The notes beneath the pieces are model-generated. The model saw only the letters and a list, made by a program, of their open reading frames with translations. It was not told the DNA's origin and ran no database searches. 64,000 nucleotides of DNA. Origin: Paenibacillus roseus (lineage in GTDB: Bacteria; Bacillota; Bacilli; Paenibacillales; Paenibacillaceae). Positions 1 through 7,632 of this stretch are shown piece after piece. Within the stretch, counting starts at the first letter, position 1. Each line of letters starts with the position of its first letter. The position numbers were made by a program, and so were the translations under genes. Location: positions 1-64,000 of the forward strand of contig NZ_JAELUP010000103.1 in NCBI RefSeq assembly GCF_016424485.1, given 5' to 3'.

Positions 1-2
1 GA

Positions 3-1259
3 AGCACAGGAACCACCGGAGCAACAGGCCCAACGGGTTCAACAGGAGTAACGGGAAGCACAGGAACCACCGGAGCAACAGGCCCGACGGGTCCAGCAGG
101 AGTAACGGGAAGCGCCGGAACCACCGGAGCAACGGGCCAGACGGGTCCGACAGGAGTAACGGGCTCCACGGGTTCAACAGGGGTTACGGGAAGCACGGGA
201 AGTACTGGAGCAACAGGCTCTACGGGAGTAACGGGAAGCGCAGGAACCACTGGAGCAACAGGCCCGACGGGAGCAACAGGAGTCACGGGGAGTGCGGGAA
301 GTACCGGAGCAACAGGCCCGACGGGTTCAACGGGAGTGACGGGAAGCGCAGGAGCCACCGGATCAACGGGCCCAACGGGTTCAACAGGGGTAACAGGAAG
401 CACAGGAACCACCGGAGCAACGGGCCCAACAGGCTCGACGGGTTCAACAGGGGTTACGGGAAGCACGGGAAGTACCGGAGCAACAGGCTCGACGGGTTCA
501 ACGGGAGTGACGGGAAGCGCAGGAGCAACAGGAGTCACGGGGAGTGCGGGAACCACCGGAGCAACGGGCCCAACAGGCTCGACGGGTTCAACAGGGGTTA
601 CGGGAAGCACGGGAAGTACCGGAGCAACAGGCTTGACGGGAGCAACTGGAGTGACAGGAACCACTGGAGCAACAGGCCCGACGGGAGCAACAGGAGTAAC
701 AGGAAGCGCAGGAACCACCGGATTAACGGGCCCGACGGGTTCAACAGGAGTAACGGGAAGCGCGGGAGCCACCGGAACAACAGGTCCAACGGGTTCAACA
801 GGGGTTACGGGAACCGGAGCAACAGGCCCAACAGGAGCAACCGGAGTAACTGGTCCCACAGGTACAGGGACGATTCATCAGTTTTTAGCATCTGTAAATA
901 GTCCTAATACCTCAGGTGGTACCACAATTCCAATTACAGCAATTGCTACAACGCTACAGACGATAACTTTCACTGGCGTAACGACAGGATCACGAGTATG
1001 GCTTACCGGCAGCGTCGGCTTTTTGAATACAGCAGGGAATACCGTTATAGAGTTGCAAATATTGCGTGGGGCAACTGTAATCTACAGTACGAATAACAGT
1101 GGTCCCGGAAATGGCTCGTATACGACACAAAATGTAAACCATGTGGACAGCAATCCTGGAACAGGTACTGTTATTTATCAATTGGTTGCTTTGACGACGG
1201 TTGGAACAGCCACTGCAGTCGGGGGAACGACCTTCACAGGTGCTCTGGTAGTCGGTTAA
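3..1259 (+). CDS. Collagen-like Gly-X-Thr repeat surface protein (5' end outside window)
   Basis: The reading frame is open from the window edge, so the N-terminus is missing; the ATG at 336 is only an internal Met. About 285 residues are uninterrupted Gly-X-Thr triplets (GAT, GPT, GST, GVT, GTT), followed by a non-repetitive C-terminal domain of roughly 130 residues rich in Thr, Val and Gly, starting at about 870. This layout matches BclA-type collagen-like glycoproteins of the spore exosporium, where Thr residues carry glycans and the C-terminal jelly-roll domain trimerises. That localisation is inferred from the family; no anchoring motif is visible because the N-terminus is cut off. The DNA repeats are near-identical, so copy number may vary between strains. 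A strong terminator follows directly. Confidence 0.85.
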   Translation, partial: STGTTGATGPTGSTGVTGSTGTTGATGPTGPAGVTGSAGTTGATGQTGPTGVTGSTGSTGVTGSTGSTGATGSTGVTGSAGTTGATGPTGATGVTGSAGSTGATGPTGSTGVTGSAGATGSTGPTGSTGVTGSTGTTGATGPTGSTGSTGVTGSTGSTGATGSTGSTGVTGSAGATGVTGSAGTTGATGPTGSTGSTGVTGSTGSTGATGLTGATGVTGTTGATGPTGATGVTGSAGTTGLTGPTGSTGVTGSAGATGTTGPTGSTGVTGTGATGPTGATGVTGPTGTGTIHQFLASVNSPNTSGGTTIPITAIATTLQTITFTGVTTGSRVWLTGSVGFLNTAGNTVIELQILRGATVIYSTNNSGPGNGSYTTQNVNHVDSNPGTGTVIYQLVALTTVGTATAVGGTTFTGALVVG

Positions 1260-1264
1260 CTCAA

Positions 1265-1306
1265 AAAACGCACAAACCTTGGAAAGTGCAAGGTTTGTGC
1301 GTTTTG
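1265..1306 (+). terminator. Strong hairpin terminator of the collagen-like gene
   Basis: A perfect 16-bp stem (1265-1280 with 1290-1305) encloses a 9-nt loop. The arms start with an A-run and end with a T-run, so it could terminate on either strand. The tRNA on the minus strand points towards it, so it probably serves both transcripts. Confidence 0.85.
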
Positions 1307-1335
1307 AAATTTCTCTATAATTTTCCATGAAAAAG

Positions 1336-1409
1336 CGTCCCAGGAGGGATTCGAACCCCCGACAACTCGCTTAGAAGGCGAGTGCTCTATCCAACTGAGC
1401 TACTGGGAC
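1336..1409 (-). tRNA. tRNA-Arg (anticodon UCU)
   Basis: On the minus strand the sequence folds as a complete 74-nt cloverleaf. The acceptor stem is GTCCCAG/CTGGGAC, the anticodon arm is CTCGC-CTTCTAA-GCGAG with anticodon TCT, and the T-loop is TTCGAAT. CCA is not encoded. It decodes AGA/AGG. It stands alone, convergent with the collagen-like gene and divergent from the gene at 1649. Confidence 0.95.
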
Positions 1410-1616
1410 ATGCACAAAAATATTTGGTTCAAAAACACAACATGGAATATCATACCACGGTGTTGACATAATAGCAACACTATTTTTTAAAAATGACTTC
1501 GTAGTTTTAATCCATCTGAAAACGGTTAATTGCTCTTGCTCAGACAGCTAAACAATAATAGCATGCAGAGATTAAAAAATCAATTACTGCGCTATTTTTC
1601 TCTTTAACAGGTGATA

Positions 1617-1625
1617 TGTTATAAT
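1617..1625 (+). promoter_or_regulatory. Extended -10 promoter for the ysoA-like gene
   Basis: TGT followed by a perfect TATAAT (1620-1625) forms an extended -10 element. No good -35 lies 16-18 bp upstream. The predicted transcript start near 1632 leaves a very short leader before the gene. Confidence 0.55.
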
Positions 1626-1648
1626 GATGGCGTAAATGATGAACGGTT

Positions 1649-2593
1649 GTGTACCTTCGGACTAAAGGCGGTGTTACCATTACAAATTCCAAACTACCTC
1701 AGGGTGATTCTCATTCGGACAACGTATACCTTTTTCCGAATATGCTGGATCACTATCAAATTCAATTAACCCGCATGCTCGAAGCCGAGCAGTATAGTGA
1801 TGCGAAGGAGCTTCTGAAATTTCTGCTCCATTGCCAGGGGGAGGATGAGCGGAATTACGAGGAATGGCAAAGTCTTTTAAGCTGGCTCGATATGGCCTTC
1901 CCGGCAGGAGAAGAGGTACCTGTCTCTCAGGAAGCGGAAGAGGATAAGTTGCGTCGGCAGGCGCTTGATCCCGGCCAGCAGGATGAATCGTATATTCGCC
2001 AGGTTCTCTATATAATGAAGAACCATCCCATGATGGATCAGCAGATTCTGGCTTTAGAGCGGGCGGCGCTGCTTCGGGACCCCGGTGTGGATGCCGAAAT
2101 TACGAGCTGGCTTCTGGAAAATCAGCTTCATCCTGTACTGCAGTTCAAGGCTCTGCAATGTCTTCGCAAGCGCGGCGCTTCTGGTCTTATTGCGCTGACA
2201 AGGATGTCGGAAAAGGTCGAGCTGGATATTAGTGTTACGCCGCTGTCGTTGGATGATTTCCCGGAACCGGTTACTCAGGTTCTCGAGCGGGTGGAGCGGG
2301 TGACGGAATCATTCGATCCTACACTGCCGCATTTTGCCCGCGAAGTATGGAAGGAATGTCTGCAATTTATATACGGGACTTCACTGTATGAGTGGATGCT
2401 GGAAGGCGACGGGGACATGATCGACTGCTTCGCGGCAGCCCTGCATTTGACCCTGATGATTTCGACATACGGCATGGCGGATGATGACGAAATTCGCGAT
2501 ACATATGGTATTACCCAGACGCTTCGTTTTCGCTATGAGCAGGCATGCAAGATGATGCGTGAAGTAAATGAGGCAGGGGAAAGGCTGGAATGA
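1649..2593 (+). CDS. YsoA-like helical repeat protein upstream of trigger factor
   Basis: A 314-residue soluble, acidic, helix-rich protein with TPR/HEAT-like character. There is no signal peptide or membrane segment. Its position just upstream of tig is that of ysoA in Bacillus, a TPR-type protein of unknown function; the assignment rests on synteny and composition more than on motifs. The start is uncertain. GTG at 1649 has no Shine-Dalgarno sequence, whereas an AAAGGCGGT sequence at 1664-1672 sits 6 nt before an in-frame ATT at 1679. No ATG occurs before Met at about residue 32. Confidence 0.7.
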   Translation: MYLRTKGGVTITNSKLPQGDSHSDNVYLFPNMLDHYQIQLTRMLEAEQYSDAKELLKFLLHCQGEDERNYEEWQSLLSWLDMAFPAGEEVPVSQEAEEDKLRRQALDPGQQDESYIRQVLYIMKNHPMMDQQILALERAALLRDPGVDAEITSWLLENQLHPVLQFKALQCLRKRGASGLIALTRMSEKVELDISVTPLSLDDFPEPVTQVLERVERVTESFDPTLPHFAREVWKECLQFIYGTSLYEWMLEGDGDMIDCFAAALHLTLMISTYGMADDDEIRDTYGITQTLRFRYEQACKMMREVNEAGERLE

Positions 2594-2707
2594 GATTTTC
2601 GAGCCTTGAAATAAGCTGAGATGTTGTTTATAATGGAATGGTTTATGAACGGAAATATGTGCGGATGACTCAATTTCATAACCCCCGCCAACTGCTTGAA
2701 TAAGGCA

Positions 2708-2728
2708 GCATTTTGAATTTCAAAATGC
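2708..2728. other. Perfect palindrome upstream of tig
   Basis: GCATTTTGA at 2708-2716 and TCAAAATGC at 2720-2728 are perfect inverted arms with a 3-nt centre. It lies about 70 bp before the tig start and has no T-run after it, so an operator or mRNA 5' hairpin is as likely as a terminator. Confidence 0.45.
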
Positions 2729-2800
2729 AGTTTCAATCGTGGAGTTATTTCGAGTTATGGAATTGACCAGAAAGCGTAATTTTGGAGGGGAAAGCATAAA

Positions 2801-4102
2801 ATGAAAGCAACTTGGGAAAAAATAGAAAAGAGCCTCGTCGAGATTAGTGTCGAGGTTGAAGCGGAGCAAGTTAAAGAAGCATTGGACAAGGCGTTCAAAA
2901 AAGTTGTTCAAAAGGTAAATGTACCGGGATTCCGTAAAGGTAAAGTTCCACGGTCCATGTTTGAAAAACGTTTTGGAATTGAAAGTCTGTATCAGGATGC
3001 AATCGATATCCTGCTGCCAGACGTTTATTCCGCAGCTTTGAAAGAAACTGGTGTACAGCCGGTTGACCGTCCTGATATTGACGTAGAACAATTCGCTGCT
3101 GGCGAAACGTTCAAATTCAAAGCAAAAGTAACGGTTAAGCCGGAAGTTAAACTGGGCGATTACAAAGGTATTGAAGTTCCTGCAACTTCGCTGGAAGTTA
3201 CCGAAGAGGAAATTTCCGCTGAGCTGGAGCGTCTGCAGCAGCGTCATGCCGAGCTCGTTGTCATTGATGAAGGTGAAGCTCAAAACGGAGATACCACCGT
3301 TATCGACTTTGAAGGTTTCGTAGACGGTGAAGCATTTGAAGGCGGAAAGAGCGAGCGCTATTCCCTGGAACTGGGCTCCAACTCCTTCATTCCTGGCTTT
3401 GAAGAACAGATCGTCGGCTTGAACATCGGTGACTTCAAGGATATTGAAGTGAATTTCCCTGAGGAATACCACGCTGAGAATCTGGCTGGCAAACCGGCTG
3501 TGTTCAAAGTTAAGCTGCATGAAATCAAACGTAAGAGCCTTCCTGCATTGGATGATGAGTTTGCAAAAGATGTCAGCGAGTTTGACACCTTGGACGAGTT
3601 CAAGCAAGACTTGGCTGAGCGTCTGAAAACTCAAAAGGAAAAAGCTGGCGAACAGGCTCGTGAAGTGGCAGTCGTTGATAAAGTGTCCCAAGCGGCTGAA
3701 ATCGAAATCCCTGAAGTTATGATCGATGCGGAAACAGATTTTATCTTGAAGGACTTTGAAAACCGTTTGAGTTCCCAAGGTATGAACCTGGATCTGTACT
3801 ATCAATTCTCCGGTCAAGACGAGGCTGCTCTGCGCGGTCAAATGCGAGTTGACGCTGAAAAGCGTGTACGCAACAACCTGGTGTTGGAGCAAATCGCGAA
3901 GGAAGAGAACATTTCCGTAAGCGAAGAGGACGTAACGGCCGAACTGGAGAACCTGTCCAAAGCTTACAACCGTCCTGCTGAAGAGCTGCGCGAAATTTTC
4001 ACCCGCAACGGCAACATTGAGAACCTGAAGGACGATCTCGTACTTCGCAAAACGATTCAATTTTTGCTTGAAAACAGCAAGACTGTAACTGAAGTCGCAT
4101 AA
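2801..4102 (+). CDS. tig: Trigger factor, ribosome-associated chaperone and prolyl isomerase
   Basis: Binds nascent chains at the ribosome exit tunnel and catalyses cis/trans prolyl isomerisation. The 433-residue length is typical. The N-terminal ribosome-binding domain carries the tail-loop motif GFRKGK at about residues 43-48. An FKBP-type PPIase domain follows at about 150-245 (DFEGFVDGEAFEGG), then the helical C-terminal chaperone domain. A strong GGAGGGG Shine-Dalgarno sequence precedes ATG 2801. It is probably its own transcription unit, closed by a terminator before clpP; the tig-clpP/clpX neighbourhood is common in bacteria. Confidence 0.97.
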   Translation: MKATWEKIEKSLVEISVEVEAEQVKEALDKAFKKVVQKVNVPGFRKGKVPRSMFEKRFGIESLYQDAIDILLPDVYSAALKETGVQPVDRPDIDVEQFAAGETFKFKAKVTVKPEVKLGDYKGIEVPATSLEVTEEEISAELERLQQRHAELVVIDEGEAQNGDTTVIDFEGFVDGEAFEGGKSERYSLELGSNSFIPGFEEQIVGLNIGDFKDIEVNFPEEYHAENLAGKPAVFKVKLHEIKRKSLPALDDEFAKDVSEFDTLDEFKQDLAERLKTQKEKAGEQAREVAVVDKVSQAAEIEIPEVMIDAETDFILKDFENRLSSQGMNLDLYYQFSGQDEAALRGQMRVDAEKRVRNNLVLEQIAKEENISVSEEDVTAELENLSKAYNRPAEELREIFTRNGNIENLKDDLVLRKTIQFLLENSKTVTEVA

Positions 4103-4122
4103 CATAGAAGATATCAGATGAG

Positions 4123-4155
4123 TAAGGCACGTTTCTTAGATACGTGCCTTATTTC
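4123..4155 (+). terminator. Terminator after tig
   Basis: A 10-bp perfect stem TAAGGCACGT/ACGTGCCTTA (4123-4132 with 4142-4151) is followed by a short T-run. Confidence 0.75.
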
Positions 4156-4368
4156 AAACTATAAGAGTATTCACCATGAGTACATGGGATATTCAATACA
4201 TAACGGTTTTACCTTTTGAAATACATACTTGCTTGTCCTTTGTCCATGCGCCGTATTAAATTGCTTTCGCCCGACGTATACTGTACTAGCGGAAAAATGA
4301 CATCCCTTTCCGAACATGTTAAAATGAAAAGGAACGAATCATTCCCAAAACGAAAAGAGGTTGGTCGC

Positions 4369-4956
4369 ATGAATCTTGTACCTATCGTAGTTGAGCAAAG
4401 CAATCGTGGAGAACGGTCCTACGATATTTACTCCCGTCTCCTCAGAGACAGGATTATATTTTTGGGAAGCGCTATTGATGATGATGTCGCCAATCTCATC
4501 ATTGCACAACTATTGTTTTTGGCTGCAGATGATCCTGAGAAGGATATTCATCTCTACATTAACTCTCCGGGTGGGTCTGTAACGGCCGGAATGGGTATAT
4601 ATGATACAATGCAATATATCAAGCCGGATGTGTCTACAATTTGCGTCGGTATGGCGGCAAGCATGGGCTCATTGCTGCTAACGGCTGGAGCCAAAGGCAA
4701 GCGTTTCGCGCTTCCTAACAGTGAAGTCATGATTCATCAGCCGCTTGGCGGCGTACGGGGACAGGCCGCAGACATTAAAATTCACGCGGATTGGATTCTT
4801 CGCACCAAGAAGAAGCTGAATGAAATCTATGTGGATCGCACAGGTCAGCCTTATGAGAAAATTGATCGTGACACGGATCGGGATTACTTTATGAGCGCTG
4901 ATGAGGCGCTCGCTTACGGGCTGATTGACAAAGTCGTTTCGAGTACGGCGCTTTAA
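4369..4956 (+). CDS. clpP: ATP-dependent Clp protease proteolytic subunit
   Basis: Serine protease that forms the tetradecameric barrel served by ClpX or ClpC. The catalytic triad is visible: Ser98 in GMAASMGS, His123 in VMIHQPLG and Asp172. The 195-residue length is normal for ClpP. The frame is open far upstream, but ATG 4369 is chosen because it gives the family N-terminus (MNLVPIVVEQ) and has an AGAGG Shine-Dalgarno sequence 8 nt before it. clpX follows after 24 bp, so the two are probably cotranscribed, unlike in B. subtilis where clpP is unlinked. No CtsR operator was recognised upstream. Confidence 0.97.
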   Translation: MNLVPIVVEQSNRGERSYDIYSRLLRDRIIFLGSAIDDDVANLIIAQLLFLAADDPEKDIHLYINSPGGSVTAGMGIYDTMQYIKPDVSTICVGMAASMGSLLLTAGAKGKRFALPNSEVMIHQPLGGVRGQAADIKIHADWILRTKKKLNEIYVDRTGQPYEKIDRDTDRDYFMSADEALAYGLIDKVVSSTAL

Positions 4957-4980
4957 TACTGAATTTGAAGGGGTGAGCAG

Positions 4981-6237
4981 ATGTTTAAATTCAACGATGA
5001 AAAGGGACAACTTAAATGTTCCTTCTGCGGGAAGTCTCAAGACCAGGTTCGTAAATTAGTCGCCGGTCCAGGCGTATATATATGTGATGAATGTATCGAG
5101 CTTTGCACGGAAATCGTAGAAGAGGAATTGGGGCATGAAGAAGAGCTTGATATGAAGGATATCCCGAAACCGATGGATATTCGCCAAATTCTGGATCAAT
5201 ATGTTATTGGTCAGGAGCAGGCGAAGAAGTCTTTGTCCGTTGCGGTATACAATCACTACAAGCGGATTAATTCCCAAAGCAAGATTGAAGATGTAGAACT
5301 GCAAAAGAGCAATATTTTGCTTGTCGGTCCCACTGGCTCCGGCAAAACGCTGCTTGCGCAGACGATGGCAAAAATATTGAATGTACCGTTTGCAATTGCG
5401 GATGCAACTTCGTTGACGGAAGCCGGCTATGTAGGTGAGGACGTCGAGAACATCCTGCTCAAGCTGATTCAGGCGGCAGATTATGATGTTGAAAAAGCGG
5501 AGCGCGGTATTATTTATATCGATGAAATTGATAAAGTAGCGCGTAAATCCGAGAATCCGTCGATTACCCGTGACGTTTCTGGTGAAGGCGTGCAGCAGGC
5601 GCTGCTGAAAATTTTGGAGGGCACCGTTGCTTCCGTTCCTCCTCAAGGCGGAAGAAAGCATCCGCATCAGGAGTTTATCCAGATTGATACGACGAACATT
5701 TTGTTTATATGCGGTGGAGCCTTTGACGGTCTGGAGCAGCTTATCAAGCGCCGGATCGGCAAGAAAGTTATCGGCTTTAACGCTGCTGGTGAAGGACAAA
5801 AGGATCTGAAAGCTGGCGAATATTTGTCGCTTGTGCTGCCGGAGGATCTGCTCAAGTTCGGTCTGATTCCGGAGTTTGTTGGCCGTCTGCCGGTCATCTC
5901 CAGCCTGGAGCCGCTTGATGAGCAAGCTTTGGTACGGATTTTGTCCGAGCCGAAAAATGCGCTTGTGAAGCAATATCAGAAGCTGCTTGAGATGGATAAT
6001 GTCAAGCTTGACTTTGAAGCCGGGGCGCTTGAAGCCATCGCCAAGGAAGCAATCAAGCGGAACACAGGCGCGCGCGGTTTGAGAGCGATCATTGAATCGC
6101 TGATGCTGGATGTCATGTATGAAGCTCCTTCCCGTGACGATGTGAATACATGCGTAATTACCGAGAAAGTTGTTCAAGAGAAGATTATGCCGGAGCTTTC
6201 TTTGAAGAAAGGCAAGAAAAAAGAAGAGAGCGCATAA
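4981..6237 (+). CDS. clpX: ClpX, AAA+ unfoldase of ClpXP
   Basis: Unfolds substrates and threads them into ClpP. The N-terminal zinc-binding domain has Cys13, Cys16, Cys35 and Cys38. Walker A is GPTGSGKT at 116-123, and Walker B/sensor residues lie in IIYIDEIDK. The pore and ClpP-contact regions and the C-terminal small domain are present. The 418-residue length is typical. A GGGGTGAG Shine-Dalgarno sequence precedes ATG 4981. A long hairpin terminator closes the clpP-clpX unit. Confidence 0.98.
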   Translation: MFKFNDEKGQLKCSFCGKSQDQVRKLVAGPGVYICDECIELCTEIVEEELGHEEELDMKDIPKPMDIRQILDQYVIGQEQAKKSLSVAVYNHYKRINSQSKIEDVELQKSNILLVGPTGSGKTLLAQTMAKILNVPFAIADATSLTEAGYVGEDVENILLKLIQAADYDVEKAERGIIYIDEIDKVARKSENPSITRDVSGEGVQQALLKILEGTVASVPPQGGRKHPHQEFIQIDTTNILFICGGAFDGLEQLIKRRIGKKVIGFNAAGEGQKDLKAGEYLSLVLPEDLLKFGLIPEFVGRLPVISSLEPLDEQALVRILSEPKNALVKQYQKLLEMDNVKLDFEAGALEAIAKEAIKRNTGARGLRAIIESLMLDVMYEAPSRDDVNTCVITEKVVQEKIMPELSLKKGKKKEESA

Positions 6238-6256
6238 ACGGCAAGGTAACCTTGCA

Positions 6257-6322
6257 CCACCCGCATAGCTGAAGGCGTCCGCTTGGGCGCTCTTCAGCTA
6301 TGCGGGTGGACTTTGACTTTTT
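6257..6322 (+). terminator. Strong terminator after clpX
   Basis: An 18-bp perfect stem (6257-6274 with 6292-6309) with a 17-nt loop is followed by a T-rich stretch. It is among the longest stems in the window. Confidence 0.8.
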
Positions 6323-6387
6323 ACTCATATAGAGCTGCGGTCAACTACAGGGGAAGCTTTTTGAAGCTTGGATGGGAGAGATAACCG

Positions 6388-7506
6388 ATGTATTTGCGCA
6401 CAGACACAGTACCGGTCAAGGTTGGCAATTTGACGATCGGCGGTACGAATGAAGTCATCATTCAAAGCATGTGTACGACGAAGACAGCGGATGTTGAAGC
6501 TACAGTAGCGGAAATACTGCGTTTGGAAGATGCGGGCTGCCAGATTGTACGGGTAACCGTTAACAACAAGGAGGCTGCTGAAGCCATCAAGGAGATCAAG
6601 AAGCGAATTTCGATTCCGCTTGTAGCGGATATTCATTTTGATTACCGGCTTGCGCTGGCTGCTATTGAGAATGGAATTGACAAGGTTCGAATTAATCCGG
6701 GCAATATCGGCCGTAGGGAAAAGGTCGAAGCTGTCGTTAAAGCTTGCAAAGAAAAAGGCATTCCGATCCGTATCGGTGTAAATGCAGGATCGCTTGAAAA
6801 CCATTTGCTTGAGAAATATGGTTATCCGACAGCGGAAGCAATGGTCGAGAGCGCACTGTTTCATATCGGTATTTTGGAGGAACTGGACTTTCATAATATT
6901 ATTGTATCGCTTAAAGCTTCTGATGTTCCGATGGCGATTGAAGCGTATCGGATGGCGGCAGAGAAAATCAAGTACCCGCTCCACTTGGGCATTACCGAGG
7001 CAGGCACCTTGTATTCCGGTACGATAAAAAGCTCGGCGGGCATTGGTGCGTTGCTGGCGATGGGGATCGGAAATACGGTTCGTATCAGCCTGAGCGCCGA
7101 CCCGGTTGAAGAAGTCAAGGTAGCGCGCGAACTGCTTAAAATATTTGGTCTTATTTCCAATGCGGCGACGCTCGTATCTTGTCCGACTTGCGGACGGCTT
7201 GATATTGATTTGTTCTCTATCGCCAATGAGGTAGAAGAATATATTTCAAAGATTAAAGTTCCAATCAAGGTATCTGTACTCGGCTGTGCGGTTAACGGTC
7301 CCGGTGAGGCAAGGGAAGCGGATATCGGCATCGCAGGTGCGCGAGGCGAAGGAATGCTGTTCCGTTACGGCGAAATGATTCGCAAGGTACCTGAGGCGGA
7401 GCTGTTAAACGAGTTAAAGAAAGAAATAGACGAAATTGTGAGGGTGTTTGAGGAGACCGGCGAAATTCCGGGACGCGACAAGCATCTTCATGCCCACCAA
7501 TCCTAG
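6388..7506 (+). CDS. ispG: 4-hydroxy-3-methylbut-2-enyl diphosphate synthase (MEP pathway)
   Basis: Converts 2-C-methyl-D-erythritol 2,4-cyclodiphosphate to HMBPP, the penultimate step of the non-mevalonate isoprenoid route. The [4Fe-4S] ligands are visible as Cys265 and Cys268 (CPTCGR) and Cys300 and Glu307 (CAVNGPGE). The 372-residue length fits the bacterial single-subunit enzyme. A GATGGGAG sequence precedes ATG 6388. It stands as a single gene between two terminators. In Bacillus ispG is elsewhere, so its place between clpX and lonB is a lineage feature. Confidence 0.97.
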   Translation: MYLRTDTVPVKVGNLTIGGTNEVIIQSMCTTKTADVEATVAEILRLEDAGCQIVRVTVNNKEAAEAIKEIKKRISIPLVADIHFDYRLALAAIENGIDKVRINPGNIGRREKVEAVVKACKEKGIPIRIGVNAGSLENHLLEKYGYPTAEAMVESALFHIGILEELDFHNIIVSLKASDVPMAIEAYRMAAEKIKYPLHLGITEAGTLYSGTIKSSAGIGALLAMGIGNTVRISLSADPVEEVKVARELLKIFGLISNAATLVSCPTCGRLDIDLFSIANEVEEYISKIKVPIKVSVLGCAVNGPGEAREADIGIAGARGEGMLFRYGEMIRKVPEAELLNELKKEIDEIVRVFEETGEIPGRDKHLHAHQS

Positions 7507-7512
7507 GGCTTG

Positions 7513-7549
7513 ACTCCTGTTCCGCCGCTGCGGGGCCGGAGTTTTTTAT
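7513..7549 (+). terminator. Terminator after ispG
   Basis: ACTCC (7513-7517) pairs with GGAGT (7538-7542), with a GC-rich interior, followed by TTTTTATTT. Confidence 0.7.
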
Positions 7550-7584
7550 TTGCGGCCACGATTATTCCAACCCGCAGGGGGCAA

Positions 7585-7599
7585 TACTACCAAGTAGTA
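7585..7599. promoter_or_regulatory. Short palindrome in the lonB leader
   Basis: TACTAC and GTAGTA are perfect inverted arms around CAA, about 35 bp before the lonB start. It may be an operator half-site pair; no factor is recognised. Confidence 0.3.
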
Positions 7600-7632
7600 G
7601 AATTGTTTACCATGCAGGGAGGAGTGACAGCA

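Noticed and set aside
598..798. 66-codon minus-strand frame within the collagen-like gene
   Set aside because: Leucine-rich shadow of the Gly-X-Thr repeat with no ribosome site.
2720..4105. 461-codon open frame antisense to tig, and similar long antisense frames over clpX, valS and others
   Set aside because: They mirror the sense codon pattern, have no ribosome site or recognisable protein, and the sense genes are certain.
4201..4368. CtsR operator before clpP
   Set aside because: GGACAAAGGACAAG on the minus strand resembles two half-sites but lacks the 3-bp spacer and the GGTCAAA core.
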